Source of the DNA: an uncultured Lachnospiraceae bacterium
GTDB taxonomy: Bacteria > Bacillota > Clostridia > Lachnospirales > Lachnospiraceae
DNA: 43,685 nt
Direction of reading: 5' to 3'
Assembly (NCBI GenBank): GCA_944383545.1
Contig: CALWPY010000015.1
Coordinates: 1-43,685 of the forward strand
Shown: positions 8,359 through 15,558 of the stretch, piece by piece
How positions within the stretch are numbered: position 1 is the stretch's first letter
Layout of the letters: every line of letters begins with the position of its first letter
Position numbers and translations under genes: made by a program
Notes under the pieces: model-generated
What the model was told of the DNA's origin: nothing
What the model saw: the letters and a program-made list of their open reading frames with translations, nothing else
Databases searched by the model: none

Positions 8359-8387
8359 TTTACAAATAAGAATATATATGTTATATT
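8359..8387 (+). promoter_or_regulatory. Promoter of the TetR-flavoprotein operon
   Basis: TTTACA (8359-8364), a 17-base spacer and TATATT (8382-8387). The predicted transcript start at about 8394 leaves a short leader before the TetR gene. The AT-rich spacer region is a likely place for self-repression by TetR. Confidence 0.6.
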
Positions 8388-8436
8388 GTTAAAAAATAGT
8401 TCAATGAAAAAGCGTTCAAATAGTGAGGTAAATGAA

Positions 8437-9012
8437 TTGGAAAAAAGAAAAGAGCAAAAAGAACGAAGAAGACAAGAGATTATATATGCTGCATTAGAGT
8501 TATTTGTAAGCAAGGGGTATGTGGCTACAAAGGTAGCAGATATCGCTAAACGTGTAAATATGAGTATCGGATTAATGTTTCATTATTTTGAATCCAAAGA
8601 GAAGTTGTATGAAGAGTTAATTCAAATGGGTTTGGAAGGAACATCTTATCCGGTAGAACAGAAGTGTGAGCATGCAATAGACTTTTTTGTGAAATTTACA
8701 GAAGAGTTGTTTGAGTATATGAAGAAGCAGCCTTATGTAGCAAAAATGTTTGTGCTGATGGCGGAAGCACAGCGAAGTGAAGCAACACCGGAACATATCA
8801 GGGAAATAGCGATGAGAGTGAATACAATAGAACAGTTTGTACCTATTGTTGAATGGGGACAGAAAGAAGGAACTATCAAAGAGGGAAATCCATTGGTAAT
8901 TTCCAATGCATTTTGGTGCAGTATACAGGGAATAGCAGAGAGATATGCAACAAATCAGGAGATTGAGTTACCGGACGCAGAGTGGATAGTGGATATTGTG
9001 AGAAAAAGGTAG
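8437..9012 (+). CDS. TetR/AcrR-family transcriptional regulator
   Basis: A one-component repressor with the standard TetR N-terminal DNA-binding domain: RRQEIIYAALELFVSKGYVATKVADIAKRVNMSIGLMFHYFESKEKLYEELI, followed by a variable helical ligand-binding domain. I chose TTG at 8437 because GAGGT stands eight bases before it and the protein then begins about ten residues before helix 1, as is usual. An in-frame ATG at 8404 has no ribosome site, and the reading frame that stays open back to 8257 lies before the predicted promoter. The gene is 12 bases upstream of the flavoprotein gene and probably controls it and itself in response to a small lipophilic ligand. The ligand is unknown. Confidence 0.85.
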   Translation: MEKRKEQKERRRQEIIYAALELFVSKGYVATKVADIAKRVNMSIGLMFHYFESKEKLYEELIQMGLEGTSYPVEQKCEHAIDFFVKFTEELFEYMKKQPYVAKMFVLMAEAQRSEATPEHIREIAMRVNTIEQFVPIVEWGQKEGTIKEGNPLVISNAFWCSIQGIAERYATNQEIELPDAEWIVDIVRKR

Positions 9013-9024
9013 GGAAAATAGATT

Positions 9025-10503
9025 ATGAAAATGGTAGCAATAATTGGTGGGGGGATTTCCGGCATGACGGCGGGAGTGCTGTTACAGAAGGCTGGTTTTA
9101 AAACAGAAATTTATGAAAAGAATGCTTTACCGGGAGGTCAATGTACGGGATGGAAAAGGGAAGGTTATTTTATTGATAATTGTATTCACTGGTTGACAGG
9201 AACAAGAGCAGGGAGTGCCTTAAATGAACTTTGGAAAGAGATTGGTGCACTTGGCGAAGAAGTTGAACTATATGAAAAAGAGATGTTTTTTTCTTCTAAG
9301 TTAAATGGTCAGGTATTGACATTTTGGAGAGATAAGGAAAGAACGCGCAGGGAAATGTTGGCGCTTTCTCCAGAGGACGAAAAGGAAATCAACAAATTGA
9401 TGAAATATGTTTCCATGGCAGAAACTATGACAGTTCCGGTTGAAAAGCCTTTTGATGCCATGAATCCTATTGATTTTATAAAATTAGGCAAGTCAATGAA
9501 GGCAATGGGAAAAGTGATGAAAGAGTATGGAAATATGGATATCAATGAACTGGCTATGCGTTTTAAACATCCATTAATCCGGCGTGCAATTATTGATTAT
9601 ATGCCTAGAGGATATCAGGCATATGCATTTCTTGTTTCTTATGGAACAGTAACTGGAGGAAATGGCGACATACCTAAAGGTGGCTCTTTGGCAATGTCCC
9701 TTCGTATCGCTGAAAAGTACAAAGAATATGGTGGTGTAATACATACAAATGCAAGTGTTAAAACAATTATATTGAATGGTAAGAAAGCAGAAGGGATTTT
9801 ATTGGAGAATGGAAAAAAGGCAGAAGCGGATTATATTGTGTGTGCATGTGATATGGATTATACGTTTAGGAAGCTGTTGCCTGAAAAATATATGCCCAAA
9901 GGTCTTAAGAAAATGTATGTAAATAGGGAAAAGTATCTGGTCAGCAGTGGATTCCAGATTGCCTATGCAGTGAATGGAGTTTTTTCGGAATTGACAGGAA
10001 CAAGGGTGTTTTCCTGTAGCGAGATGATTGTGGGAATGCAGAAGGTACAGAGCATGAGTGTTCAGTCTTATGATTATGAGCCGGATTTTGCACCAGAGGG
10101 AAAAATGATTTTACAAACCAATTTTTCGCAGTCGGAAGATGATTATAAGTATTGGGAATCGCTTTATATGGACAAAGAAACATATAATATAAGAAAACAA
10201 GAAATCGCAAAGCAGGCAATGGAACGGATTATCGATGAGTACCCATTTCTGGCTGGAAAAATTCATGTGATTGATGTGTGGTCACCTATGACATACACGA
10301 GGTATTGCAATTCCTATAAAGGAGCATATATGAGCTTTGTAACTACGAAACAGGCAAAGAGTATTACAGTACCGGGAATTGTAAAAGGAATTGATAATGT
10401 AATGTTGGCAAGTCAGTGGTTAATGGGGCCGGGCGGACTTCCAACGGCAGCAGCAATGGGGAAATTTGCTGCATGGAGGATAATTAATAGAAAAGATAGA
10501 TAA
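9025..10503 (+). CDS. FAD-dependent oxidoreductase, phytoene desaturase-like
   Basis: A 492-residue flavoprotein. The N-terminus VAIIGGGISGMTAGVLLQKAGFKTEIYEKNALPGGQ is a dinucleotide-binding fold with the GxGxxG motif and the acidic residue ending strand 2, followed by the GGQ loop of the CrtI/amine-oxidase superfamily. The C-terminal block QWLMGPGGLPTAAAMGKFAAWRI closes the FAD site as in phytoene desaturase-like proteins. Such proteins in gut Firmicutes are commonly annotated as NAD(P)/FAD-dependent oxidoreductases; the substrate is unknown and carotenoid synthesis is not implied, as no other pathway genes are nearby. It is transcribed with the TetR gene just upstream. Confidence 0.85.
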   Translation: MKMVAIIGGGISGMTAGVLLQKAGFKTEIYEKNALPGGQCTGWKREGYFIDNCIHWLTGTRAGSALNELWKEIGALGEEVELYEKEMFFSSKLNGQVLTFWRDKERTRREMLALSPEDEKEINKLMKYVSMAETMTVPVEKPFDAMNPIDFIKLGKSMKAMGKVMKEYGNMDINELAMRFKHPLIRRAIIDYMPRGYQAYAFLVSYGTVTGGNGDIPKGGSLAMSLRIAEKYKEYGGVIHTNASVKTIILNGKKAEGILLENGKKAEADYIVCACDMDYTFRKLLPEKYMPKGLKKMYVNREKYLVSSGFQIAYAVNGVFSELTGTRVFSCSEMIVGMQKVQSMSVQSYDYEPDFAPEGKMILQTNFSQSEDDYKYWESLYMDKETYNIRKQEIAKQAMERIIDEYPFLAGKIHVIDVWSPMTYTRYCNSYKGAYMSFVTTKQAKSITVPGIVKGIDNVMLASQWLMGPGGLPTAAAMGKFAAWRIINRKDR

Positions 10504-10546
10504 CAATAATTAAGATTTATTTGTTGAGTAATTCAAAATGATATAA

Positions 10547-10618
10547 AAAGATTTTGATTTTAATGAAAAAGCAGATTATGAAATAAAAGAAATTAATGGG
10601 GTTGTTTATGATACGTGA
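10547..10618 (+). pseudogene. Possible gene remnant (coding-like 23-codon frame)
   Basis: The frame reads KDFDFNEKADYEIKEINGVVYDT then stop, with no start codon at a sensible place. The composition looks like real protein, and EIKEINGVVYD resembles the opening of Uma2-type proteins, but the match is by eye only. It overlaps the start of the next gene. Confidence 0.25.
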
Positions 10619-10976
10619 ATATGATTTTAATTGCATACAAAGTATTAGTGACGGAAATCTTATTTATGAGGTTAATGATAAAGTTGAAAAAATAGATATA
10701 AAGAAAAGCAGTGAACGCTGGTGGGATATGCACCATAAGTCTTCCATATGGGATATATTATTAAAAAGAAAATCTAAGAATATATATGCCGGTGGTAAAT
10801 TTTTTAGCTTTACAAAATCATATATTAGATTATATACAGATGAGGATGAAATTATATTTAATAAGAAAATGCCTGATGATTTGAATTCAAGTGACGCATG
10901 TGAATTCAGAATGTGGTGGGAGAAAATAAATATGGATTTTCATAAACAGGGATATTGGCTGTTTGATGAAGGATAA
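10596..10976 (+). CDS. Hypothetical 126-aa protein
   Basis: A small soluble protein of unknown family. It is rich in aromatic residues (RWWDMHHKSSIWD, RMWWEKINMDFHKQGYWLFDEG) and has no signal peptide or membrane segment. The start could be ATG at 10596 or at 10608 (MIREYDF); neither has a strong ribosome site. The stop TAA overlaps the ATG of the next small gene (TAATG), suggesting a two-gene unit. Small tryptophan-rich pairs of this kind are often immunity or toxin-antitoxin proteins, but nothing in the sequence proves that. Confidence 0.6.
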   Translation: MGLFMIREYDFNCIQSISDGNLIYEVNDKVEKIDIKKSSERWWDMHHKSSIWDILLKRKSKNIYAGGKFFSFTKSYIRLYTDEDEIIFNKKMPDDLNSSDACEFRMWWEKINMDFHKQGYWLFDEG

Positions 10977-11149
10977 TGATGACTAATCATAATTATGATA
11001 TTTGGAACAACGCAGATATTACCATGTGCCTTAAGGCGAGAATTTTAAGAGAGCAGGGGAATACAGAGAAAACAGGCGGCCCTATTCCTGATGAGGAATT
11101 TGAAGCGGATATTCAGGAGATTATTAATCTCCTGAAGCAGGTGAAGTAA
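10976..11149 (+). CDS. Hypothetical 57-aa protein coupled to the preceding gene
   Basis: A short frame that begins with two ATG codons, the first overlapping the previous stop as TAATG. It encodes MMTNHNYDIWNNADITMCLK and then ARILREQG, ending in an acidic helix (DEEFEADIQEIINLLKQVK). The amino-acid make-up looks genuine and the tail is predicted helical. No family is recognised. Close coupling suggests it acts with the 126-residue protein before it. Confidence 0.5.
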   Translation: MMTNHNYDIWNNADITMCLKARILREQGNTEKTGGPIPDEEFEADIQEIINLLKQVK

Positions 11150-11213
11150 AGCTGACTGTAATGATTATGATTTTAAATGTCAAATGCTTTTTGCCGGTAT
11201 TAAGAAATTGGGT

Positions 11214-11819
11214 TTATCTAACTACACGGTGTCTGCACATCCCGGTTTTATTACATTCAGGGCATGTCAGTCTGCGTTTTGTAAAAGTATGATAGCCTTT
11301 GACATATTCGCCCATGGTAGGTACGAAAAGCGCTTTACAATGCGGGCACTCAAAATAGCCTGCTTTTACTTCAAGCATTGCAGCAGCTCCTATACCTGCC
11401 ACAGCCGTTGCAAAAGCAAGAACAAGCACTAAAATCCGCACTATTACAGGTAGAGAAATATAAGAAGCTATTATGACAAGAGAACATACTGCAATTATTG
11501 TAATTACACCGCAAATAATAGAAAGTGCCATACGTTTTTTATTTTCTTCATTTTCTTTCATTAAATCCATCATATTTTCCTCCGCTTTATTTTGATAATC
11601 TACTATGGAAACTCTTTCTCCGGAAAGTAAATCGTTGACGGTAATATTCAATATATTACACAAAGGTAACATAAGGGAAACTTCTGGAAGTCCTTTACCA
11701 CATTCCCATTTAGAAACAGTTTTATCACTGATTGAAAGTAATTCTGCTAACTGTCTTTGCGTGAGATTCTTTGATTTTCTTGTTTCGGATATGAATTTTC
11801 CAATTTTAATCTGATTCAT
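11214..11819 (-). CDS. XRE-family regulator with membrane segments and zinc ribbon
   Basis: A 201-residue protein. Residues about 6-60 form a Cro/CI-type helix-turn-helix (KFISETRKSKNLTQRQLAELLSISDKTVSKWECGKGLPEVSLM). Two hydrophobic segments follow (about 95-118 and 121-145), then a C-terminal zinc ribbon with CPHC and CPEC pairs. This architecture, a DNA-binding domain tethered to the membrane, recurs in Firmicutes and probably senses an envelope or redox signal. A clear AAGGAGGG-type ribosome site lies before the start (reverse strand, about 11825-11832). It is divergent to the ABC-F leader region, and a perfect palindrome between them is a possible operator. Confidence 0.85.
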   Translation of the reverse strand: MNQIKIGKFISETRKSKNLTQRQLAELLSISDKTVSKWECGKGLPEVSLMLPLCNILNITVNDLLSGERVSIVDYQNKAEENMMDLMKENEENKKRMALSIICGVITIIAVCSLVIIASYISLPVIVRILVLVLAFATAVAGIGAAAMLEVKAGYFECPHCKALFVPTMGEYVKGYHTFTKRRLTCPECNKTGMCRHRVVR

Positions 11820-11895
11820 AAGGTGCCCTCCTTTCTGTCTGTATCATACATAATTTTTTATTTAATATCCACATACGGAACGTAGAGTTTAGTAT

Positions 11896-11912
11896 GTCTA
11901 CGAAGCGTAGAC
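11896..11912. promoter_or_regulatory. Palindrome, candidate operator of the XRE regulator
   Basis: GTCTACG AAG CGTAGAC is a perfect 7-bp inverted repeat with a three-base centre, and a related half-site CGTAG occurs at 11881-11885. It lies about 80 bases upstream of the XRE gene. It is placed where a self-regulating operator would be; no direct evidence of binding. Confidence 0.4.
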
Positions 11913-11981
11913 TGCAATACTCATTATATCACGTCGACTATCGTCTCCATGCCTACGGGATTTTATCCATTACTATGCCCG

Positions 11982-12010
11982 TTGACACAGAAAAATAAGT
12001 ATGCTAAAAT
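11982..12010 (+). promoter_or_regulatory. Consensus SigA promoter of the ABC-F leader
   Basis: TTGACA (11982-11987), exactly 17 bases, TAAAAT (12005-12010). Predicted transcript start at about 12016-12017, ahead of the leader peptide at 12040. A near-perfect constitutive promoter suits control by attenuation rather than by a repressor. Confidence 0.8.
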
Positions 12011-12024
12011 GACGATATCTTAAT

Positions 12025-12154
12025 GAGAGGGGTGAAAAGATGAGAAGATAATTTACTTTTGATTACATGAAGTTCTTGACGGTGTGGATAAGAAAAATCA
12101 TGCTGTTTATCATGTTGCCAAAAGTGGATTATGTTCTCATAACCTCTCTTTTTG
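12025..12154 (+). terminator. Attenuator terminator overlapping the leader peptide
   Basis: Positions 12040-12060 pair with 12121-12141 over 21 bases with a single mismatch (two are G-T pairs), and GAGAGG (12025-12030) pairs with CCTCTC (12144-12149), directly followed by five T. The structure buries the ribosome site and the MRR leader frame. The loop holds further complementary pieces (GATAA/TTATC) that may form the alternative structure. This is the layout of ribosome-mediated transcription attenuation. Confidence 0.8.
12040..12051 (+). CDS. Three-codon leader peptide (MRR) of the ABC-F attenuator
   Basis: ATG AGA AGA TAA, preceded by the strong ribosome site GAGAGGGGTG at 12025-12034. 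The whole leader frame lies within the 5' arm of the terminator hairpin at 12025-12154. A ribosome stalled here by a drug would hold the 5' arm single-stranded and let transcription continue into the resistance gene. Very short leader peptides with this role are known for other Firmicute ABC-F genes. Confidence 0.6.
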   Translation: MRR

Positions 12155-12208
12155 TGTGCATAAAATTTATTTTAAATGATGGTTATAATATCATCTTTCC
12201 AAGTATAT

Positions 12209-12258
12209 GAGGTTATAGTATGTAATGGAACTGTTTGGCAACGAATAGTTCCTTTTTT
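12209..12258 (+). terminator. Second leader terminator preceded by a start-stop codon pair
   Basis: GGAACTGTT (12227-12235) pairs with AATAGTTCC (12244-12252), followed by six T. Just before it, GAGG (12209-12212) stands seven bases from ATGTAA (12220-12225), a minimal start-stop frame, and a seven-codon frame MELFGNE begins at 12225 inside the hairpin. This may be a second checkpoint before the ABC-F gene. Confidence 0.6.
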
Positions 12259-12297
12259 ATTTGGATTACATAAGGAATTATGAATGGAGGGATATAT

Positions 12298-13824
12298 ATG
12301 GCGCAAATAAGTGTAAATAATCTTACTTTCTGCTATGACGGTAGTTTTGATAATATTTTCGAGAATGTTTCCTTCTCTATTGATACGAATTGGAAATTGG
12401 GATTTATAGGTCGAAACGGAAAGGGAAAAACAACATTCCTGAATCTATTATCAGGAAAATATCCTTATCAGGGCTCAATAGATACTGCTACAACCTTTGA
12501 TTATTTTCCGTATCAGATTGCAGAATACCAGATGAAGTTACCGGCATCTGAATTTATGGAAGAACTGAAGGCAGGATGTGAAAATTGGCGAATAATATGT
12601 GAGTTGGGAGAATTGGGAGAAGATTCAGAAATTCTCTACAGACCTTACCATACACTGAGTCATGGAGAGCGTACAAAGATTTTACTGGCAATTCTTTTTT
12701 CGGGAGACAACGACTTTTTATTGATAGATGAGCCGACTAATCATCTGGATAGGGAAGCCAGAGAAATCGTAAAAAAGTATTTAGCATCCAAAAAAGGATT
12801 TATTTTGGTGTCACATGACAGAGATTTGCTGGATGCCTGCACTGACCATTGTTTAGTGTTGAATCGGAGCAGTATTGAGGTGCAGAATGGTAATTTTTCA
12901 GTTTGGTGGGAAAACAAGCAACGGAAGGACCGGTTTGTTGTGTCAGAAAATGAAAAACATAAGAAGGAGATTCAAAAGTTGAGGCAGACGGCAACACGTA
13001 CTGCGGAGTGGGCAGACCGGAATGAACGTACCAAAATTGGATTTAATCCAATAAAAGAGCATGACAGGTCTATAGCCACAAGGTCTTATATCGGTGCTAA
13101 GACAAAAAAGATGCAGAGCAGAGTTAAGCAAATGGAAAAAAGAATTAATCGGGAAATTGAAGAAAAGGAAGGTCTTTTGCAAGATTTAGAAATACCTGTT
13201 GACTTAAAACTGATTAATCTTTCGCATCACAAAGACACACTTGTTAATATTAAAAATTACGGTTTGAGATATGCAGATTCAGAGCATTCCGTATTTGAAG
13301 GTCTGACTTTTTCAATTAATCAAGGTGAGAGAATTGCCTTATCCGGTAAAAATGGCTGTGGGAAGTCAAGCATTATTAAAATGATTTTGCAGAAAAGTGA
13401 TTCAGCAGATTATAGTATGGATGTTTCAGAAGAAGGCGTATGTCAAACCGTCTCCGGGCTTGTAATTTCCTATGTTGGACAGGATTTGAATGATTTAAAT
13501 GGTGATATCACAAGTTATTGCAGAGAACATGATTTAGATAAGAGTTTATTTTGTGCAATACTTAGGCAGCTTGATTTTGAGAGGGTGCAGTTTATGAAAA
13601 ATATGGAAGATTATTCGGAAGGACAGAAAAAGAAAATACTGTTAGCGACAAGTTTACTCACTCCGGCTCATCTCTATATTTGGGATGAACCATTAAACTA
13701 CATAGACATATTTTCAAGAATGCAGATTGAGAAGCTGCTGCTTACATATCAACCAACAATGTTATTTGTGGAGCATGATGTGAGATTTTGCGAAAAAACT
13801 GCAACGAAAACTATTGAACTGTAA
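12298..13824 (+). CDS. ABC-F ribosomal protection protein, Lsa-like
   Basis: A 508-residue protein with two ATP-binding cassettes and no membrane domain. Cassette 1 has Walker A GRNGKGKTT (about residues 38-46), signature LSHGERTK and Walker B FLLIDEPTNHLD. Cassette 2 has SGKNGCGKSS, the signature-like SEGQKKK and YIWDEPLNYID, a form typical of the Lsa/Vga group. Members of this group bind the ribosomal E site and displace lincosamides, streptogramin A and pleuromutilins. The start at 12298 is chosen over an ATG at 12280 because GGAGGG sits at 12286-12291. The long attenuated leader upstream supports an antibiotic-inducible resistance role. The precise drug spectrum cannot be read from sequence. 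Confidence 0.88.
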   Translation: MAQISVNNLTFCYDGSFDNIFENVSFSIDTNWKLGFIGRNGKGKTTFLNLLSGKYPYQGSIDTATTFDYFPYQIAEYQMKLPASEFMEELKAGCENWRIICELGELGEDSEILYRPYHTLSHGERTKILLAILFSGDNDFLLIDEPTNHLDREAREIVKKYLASKKGFILVSHDRDLLDACTDHCLVLNRSSIEVQNGNFSVWWENKQRKDRFVVSENEKHKKEIQKLRQTATRTAEWADRNERTKIGFNPIKEHDRSIATRSYIGAKTKKMQSRVKQMEKRINREIEEKEGLLQDLEIPVDLKLINLSHHKDTLVNIKNYGLRYADSEHSVFEGLTFSINQGERIALSGKNGCGKSSIIKMILQKSDSADYSMDVSEEGVCQTVSGLVISYVGQDLNDLNGDITSYCREHDLDKSLFCAILRQLDFERVQFMKNMEDYSEGQKKKILLATSLLTPAHLYIWDEPLNYIDIFSRMQIEKLLLTYQPTMLFVEHDVRFCEKTATKTIEL

Positions 13825-13940
13825 GAAGGAGAGAGATTTAGAATATAACAAAATATAGAATGATAAATATTTTGGGTTTTGAATTAAATAAAGCGCAAAG
13901 ATTGAAAAAATGTGCCGTGCAGATTAATTTGTAATGGGTG

Positions 13941-13968
13941 TGGAGTGAAAAAACGCTCCAAATTTTTT
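13941..13968 (+). terminator. Intrinsic terminator of the ABC-F gene
   Basis: TGGAGTG / CGCTCCA stem (one G-T pair) with an A6 loop, followed by AATTTTTT. The 226 bases between the ABC-F stop and the GNAT remnant hold only this and a doubtful 24-codon frame at 13860. Confidence 0.8.
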
Positions 13969-14050
13969 ATATATTCAGATGAATTTAATTGATTGGTATG
14001 ATATAGTATTTTACAAATAGCGATAAGCTTAGAATTTGGTTAGGTGTATT

Positions 14051-14510
14051 ATGTTGCGATTAAGACCATATAAAAAATGCGATGCAAAATATATTGTGAG
14101 TTGGATATCCGATTAAGGTATCAGATATTAATGACCACTATGCAGCAATGGACGAATCAGATTCATTTTTTCCGATGACAGCGTTTGATGAAAGTGGTAT
14201 AGTTGGACATCTGATTATGCGGTTTACAGATGAAAATAAAAATGAGTTACGTTTTGGGTTTATTATTGTAGATGACAAAAAAAGAGGAATGGGATATGGA
14301 AAAGAAATGCTTCAATTATCTATTGAGTATGCTTTCCGAATTTTAAAGGTCCAAAAGATAACATTAGGAGTTTTTGAAAATAATGAACAGGCATACCATT
14401 GTTATAAAGCAGTCGGATTTAATGATGTTCAAGTAAAGGAATATGAATATTATCATGTTATGGGAGAGGACTGGAAGTGTTTGGAGTTGGAAATGAAAAA
14501 AAGTTTTTGA
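14051..14510 (+). pseudogene. GNAT-family acetyltransferase, internal deletion and frameshift
   Basis: The first frame reads MLRLRPYKKCDAKYIVSWISD then stop. The adjoining frame continues YPIKVSDINDHYAAMDESDSFFPMTAFDESG and runs to 14510 with the acetyl-CoA-binding core (DKKRGMGYGKEMLQLSIEYAF, NEQAYHCYKAVGF). In related proteins about 15-17 residues (roughly W-x-x-D...FR.W...RY) lie between these two blocks, so a deletion of about 45-50 bases also broke the frame near 14105-14115. A shortened product from ATG 14148 is possible but would lack the first strand and helices. A ribosome-site-like AGGTG precedes the original ATG. Confidence 0.75.
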
Positions 14511-14632
14511 GATTGTTAAAATACGGACGCAATACTTTTGATATTGACGGATATTGCGATGGTAAGGATGAATTTATAAAGCAGATTGAAAAAGATGCTA
14601 TGATATGGAAGATGAGGGAGGATTTATTATGA
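14477..14632 (+). CDS. Hypothetical 51-aa protein (GTG start), possibly a remnant
   Basis: A coding-like frame (VFGVGNEKKFLRLLKYGRNT then FDIDGYCDGKDEFIKQIEK and onward to DLL) that opens inside the GNAT 3' end and stops at TGA overlapping the ATG of the DUF4261 gene. ATGA coupling and the protein-like composition argue for a real or recently lost gene. It may be the C-terminal end of a larger deleted protein. No family is recognised. Confidence 0.4.
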   Translation: MFGVGNEKKFLRLLKYGRNTFDIDGYCDGKDEFIKQIEKDAMIWKMREDLL

Positions 14633-15522
14633 GTTTATTTAACAAGAAAGAAAAAGTTTTACAGCAGGATGTAAGTAATGTTGAGGGGCATCCGGGAATG
14701 GTTTTTATTATACATTTACTTATGGAAGAAATGTGTGAGATGCCTGATAAACAGTTCATGCTTGATGTAATGAATAAACATCTTGGGGAAACGGATTGTT
14801 TTTGTCATAACGGTAAAGTAGCAGGGTTTGCACCGAAAAAATATAAAATCCATTTTGAAAAAGAAAATAGGGATATTTCGCCACAGCTTATGATTATGCA
14901 GTGTATTAAAAATGAAAAACCTGTTATGGATGAAATTGCTGAAACCCAGTTGTGGAATTGTCAAAATGGAGATGAAATATTGAATAAGTGCTCTTATCAG
15001 GTTTTCGCTACGGATATGATGGCAGCTAATTTGGATTATAAAGAAAGAGCTGAAATGCTCGTGGATTATGTAGAAGCGCTTGTTGAAATGTATCCGACAT
15101 GTAAGGCCGTTGTTTTTGAAAATTCAAAAAAGATGTTTACAAGAGAAGCAATATTAAATTGTACAGTACCAAAAGAATCACGTTTTATATACTATGCCGT
15201 GAATGTAAGATTTTTTAATATACAAGGAAGTAATGACAAAATAATTGATACTTTAGGCATGAGCACATTATTTTTGCCGGATTTGCAGTATCATTTTCAT
15301 GACATGGAGCCAAATGCTGTTGTAAATCATGCTTATAATATGCTTTCATACATCTTTGATAATGATAATCCGATAGAATCAGATGATACGATTGACGGAA
15401 TAAAGGATGGCGCAATGTGTCAGGATGTTCAATGGAAGGTACAGTATGAAAATTCATTGATACAGCCTGTCAGAGAAGTAATTGATATTAATATGGGAGA
15501 ATACGCCGCAGGAAACAGATAA
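14629..15522 (+). CDS. DUF4261-type protein
   Basis: A 297-residue soluble protein. The start at 14629 (MSLFNKKEK) is favoured over 14605 because GAGGGAGG lies at 14614-14621, seven bases before. The N-terminal half (GHPGMVFIIHLLMEE) and the C-terminal block (RFIYYAVNVRFFNIQG, LGMSTLFLPDLQYHFHDM) resemble DUF4261 proteins, which are often found near polymorphic-toxin immunity genes. The function is not known. It is followed 36 bases later by another unknown gene with a good ribosome site, so the two may form an operon. Confidence 0.65.
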   Translation: MSLFNKKEKVLQQDVSNVEGHPGMVFIIHLLMEEMCEMPDKQFMLDVMNKHLGETDCFCHNGKVAGFAPKKYKIHFEKENRDISPQLMIMQCIKNEKPVMDEIAETQLWNCQNGDEILNKCSYQVFATDMMAANLDYKERAEMLVDYVEALVEMYPTCKAVVFENSKKMFTREAILNCTVPKESRFIYYAVNVRFFNIQGSNDKIIDTLGMSTLFLPDLQYHFHDMEPNAVVNHAYNMLSYIFDNDNPIESDDTIDGIKDGAMCQDVQWKVQYENSLIQPVREVIDINMGEYAAGNR

Positions 15523-15558
15523 AGGATTTGAATTAGTCTGAATAAGGAGTGAGTGGTC

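Noticed and set aside
8257-8436. N-terminal extension of the TetR gene from ATG 8257
   Set aside because: It would place about 60 extra residues, including a hydrophobic stretch, before the DNA-binding domain and crosses the predicted promoter. The ribosome site supports TTG 8437.
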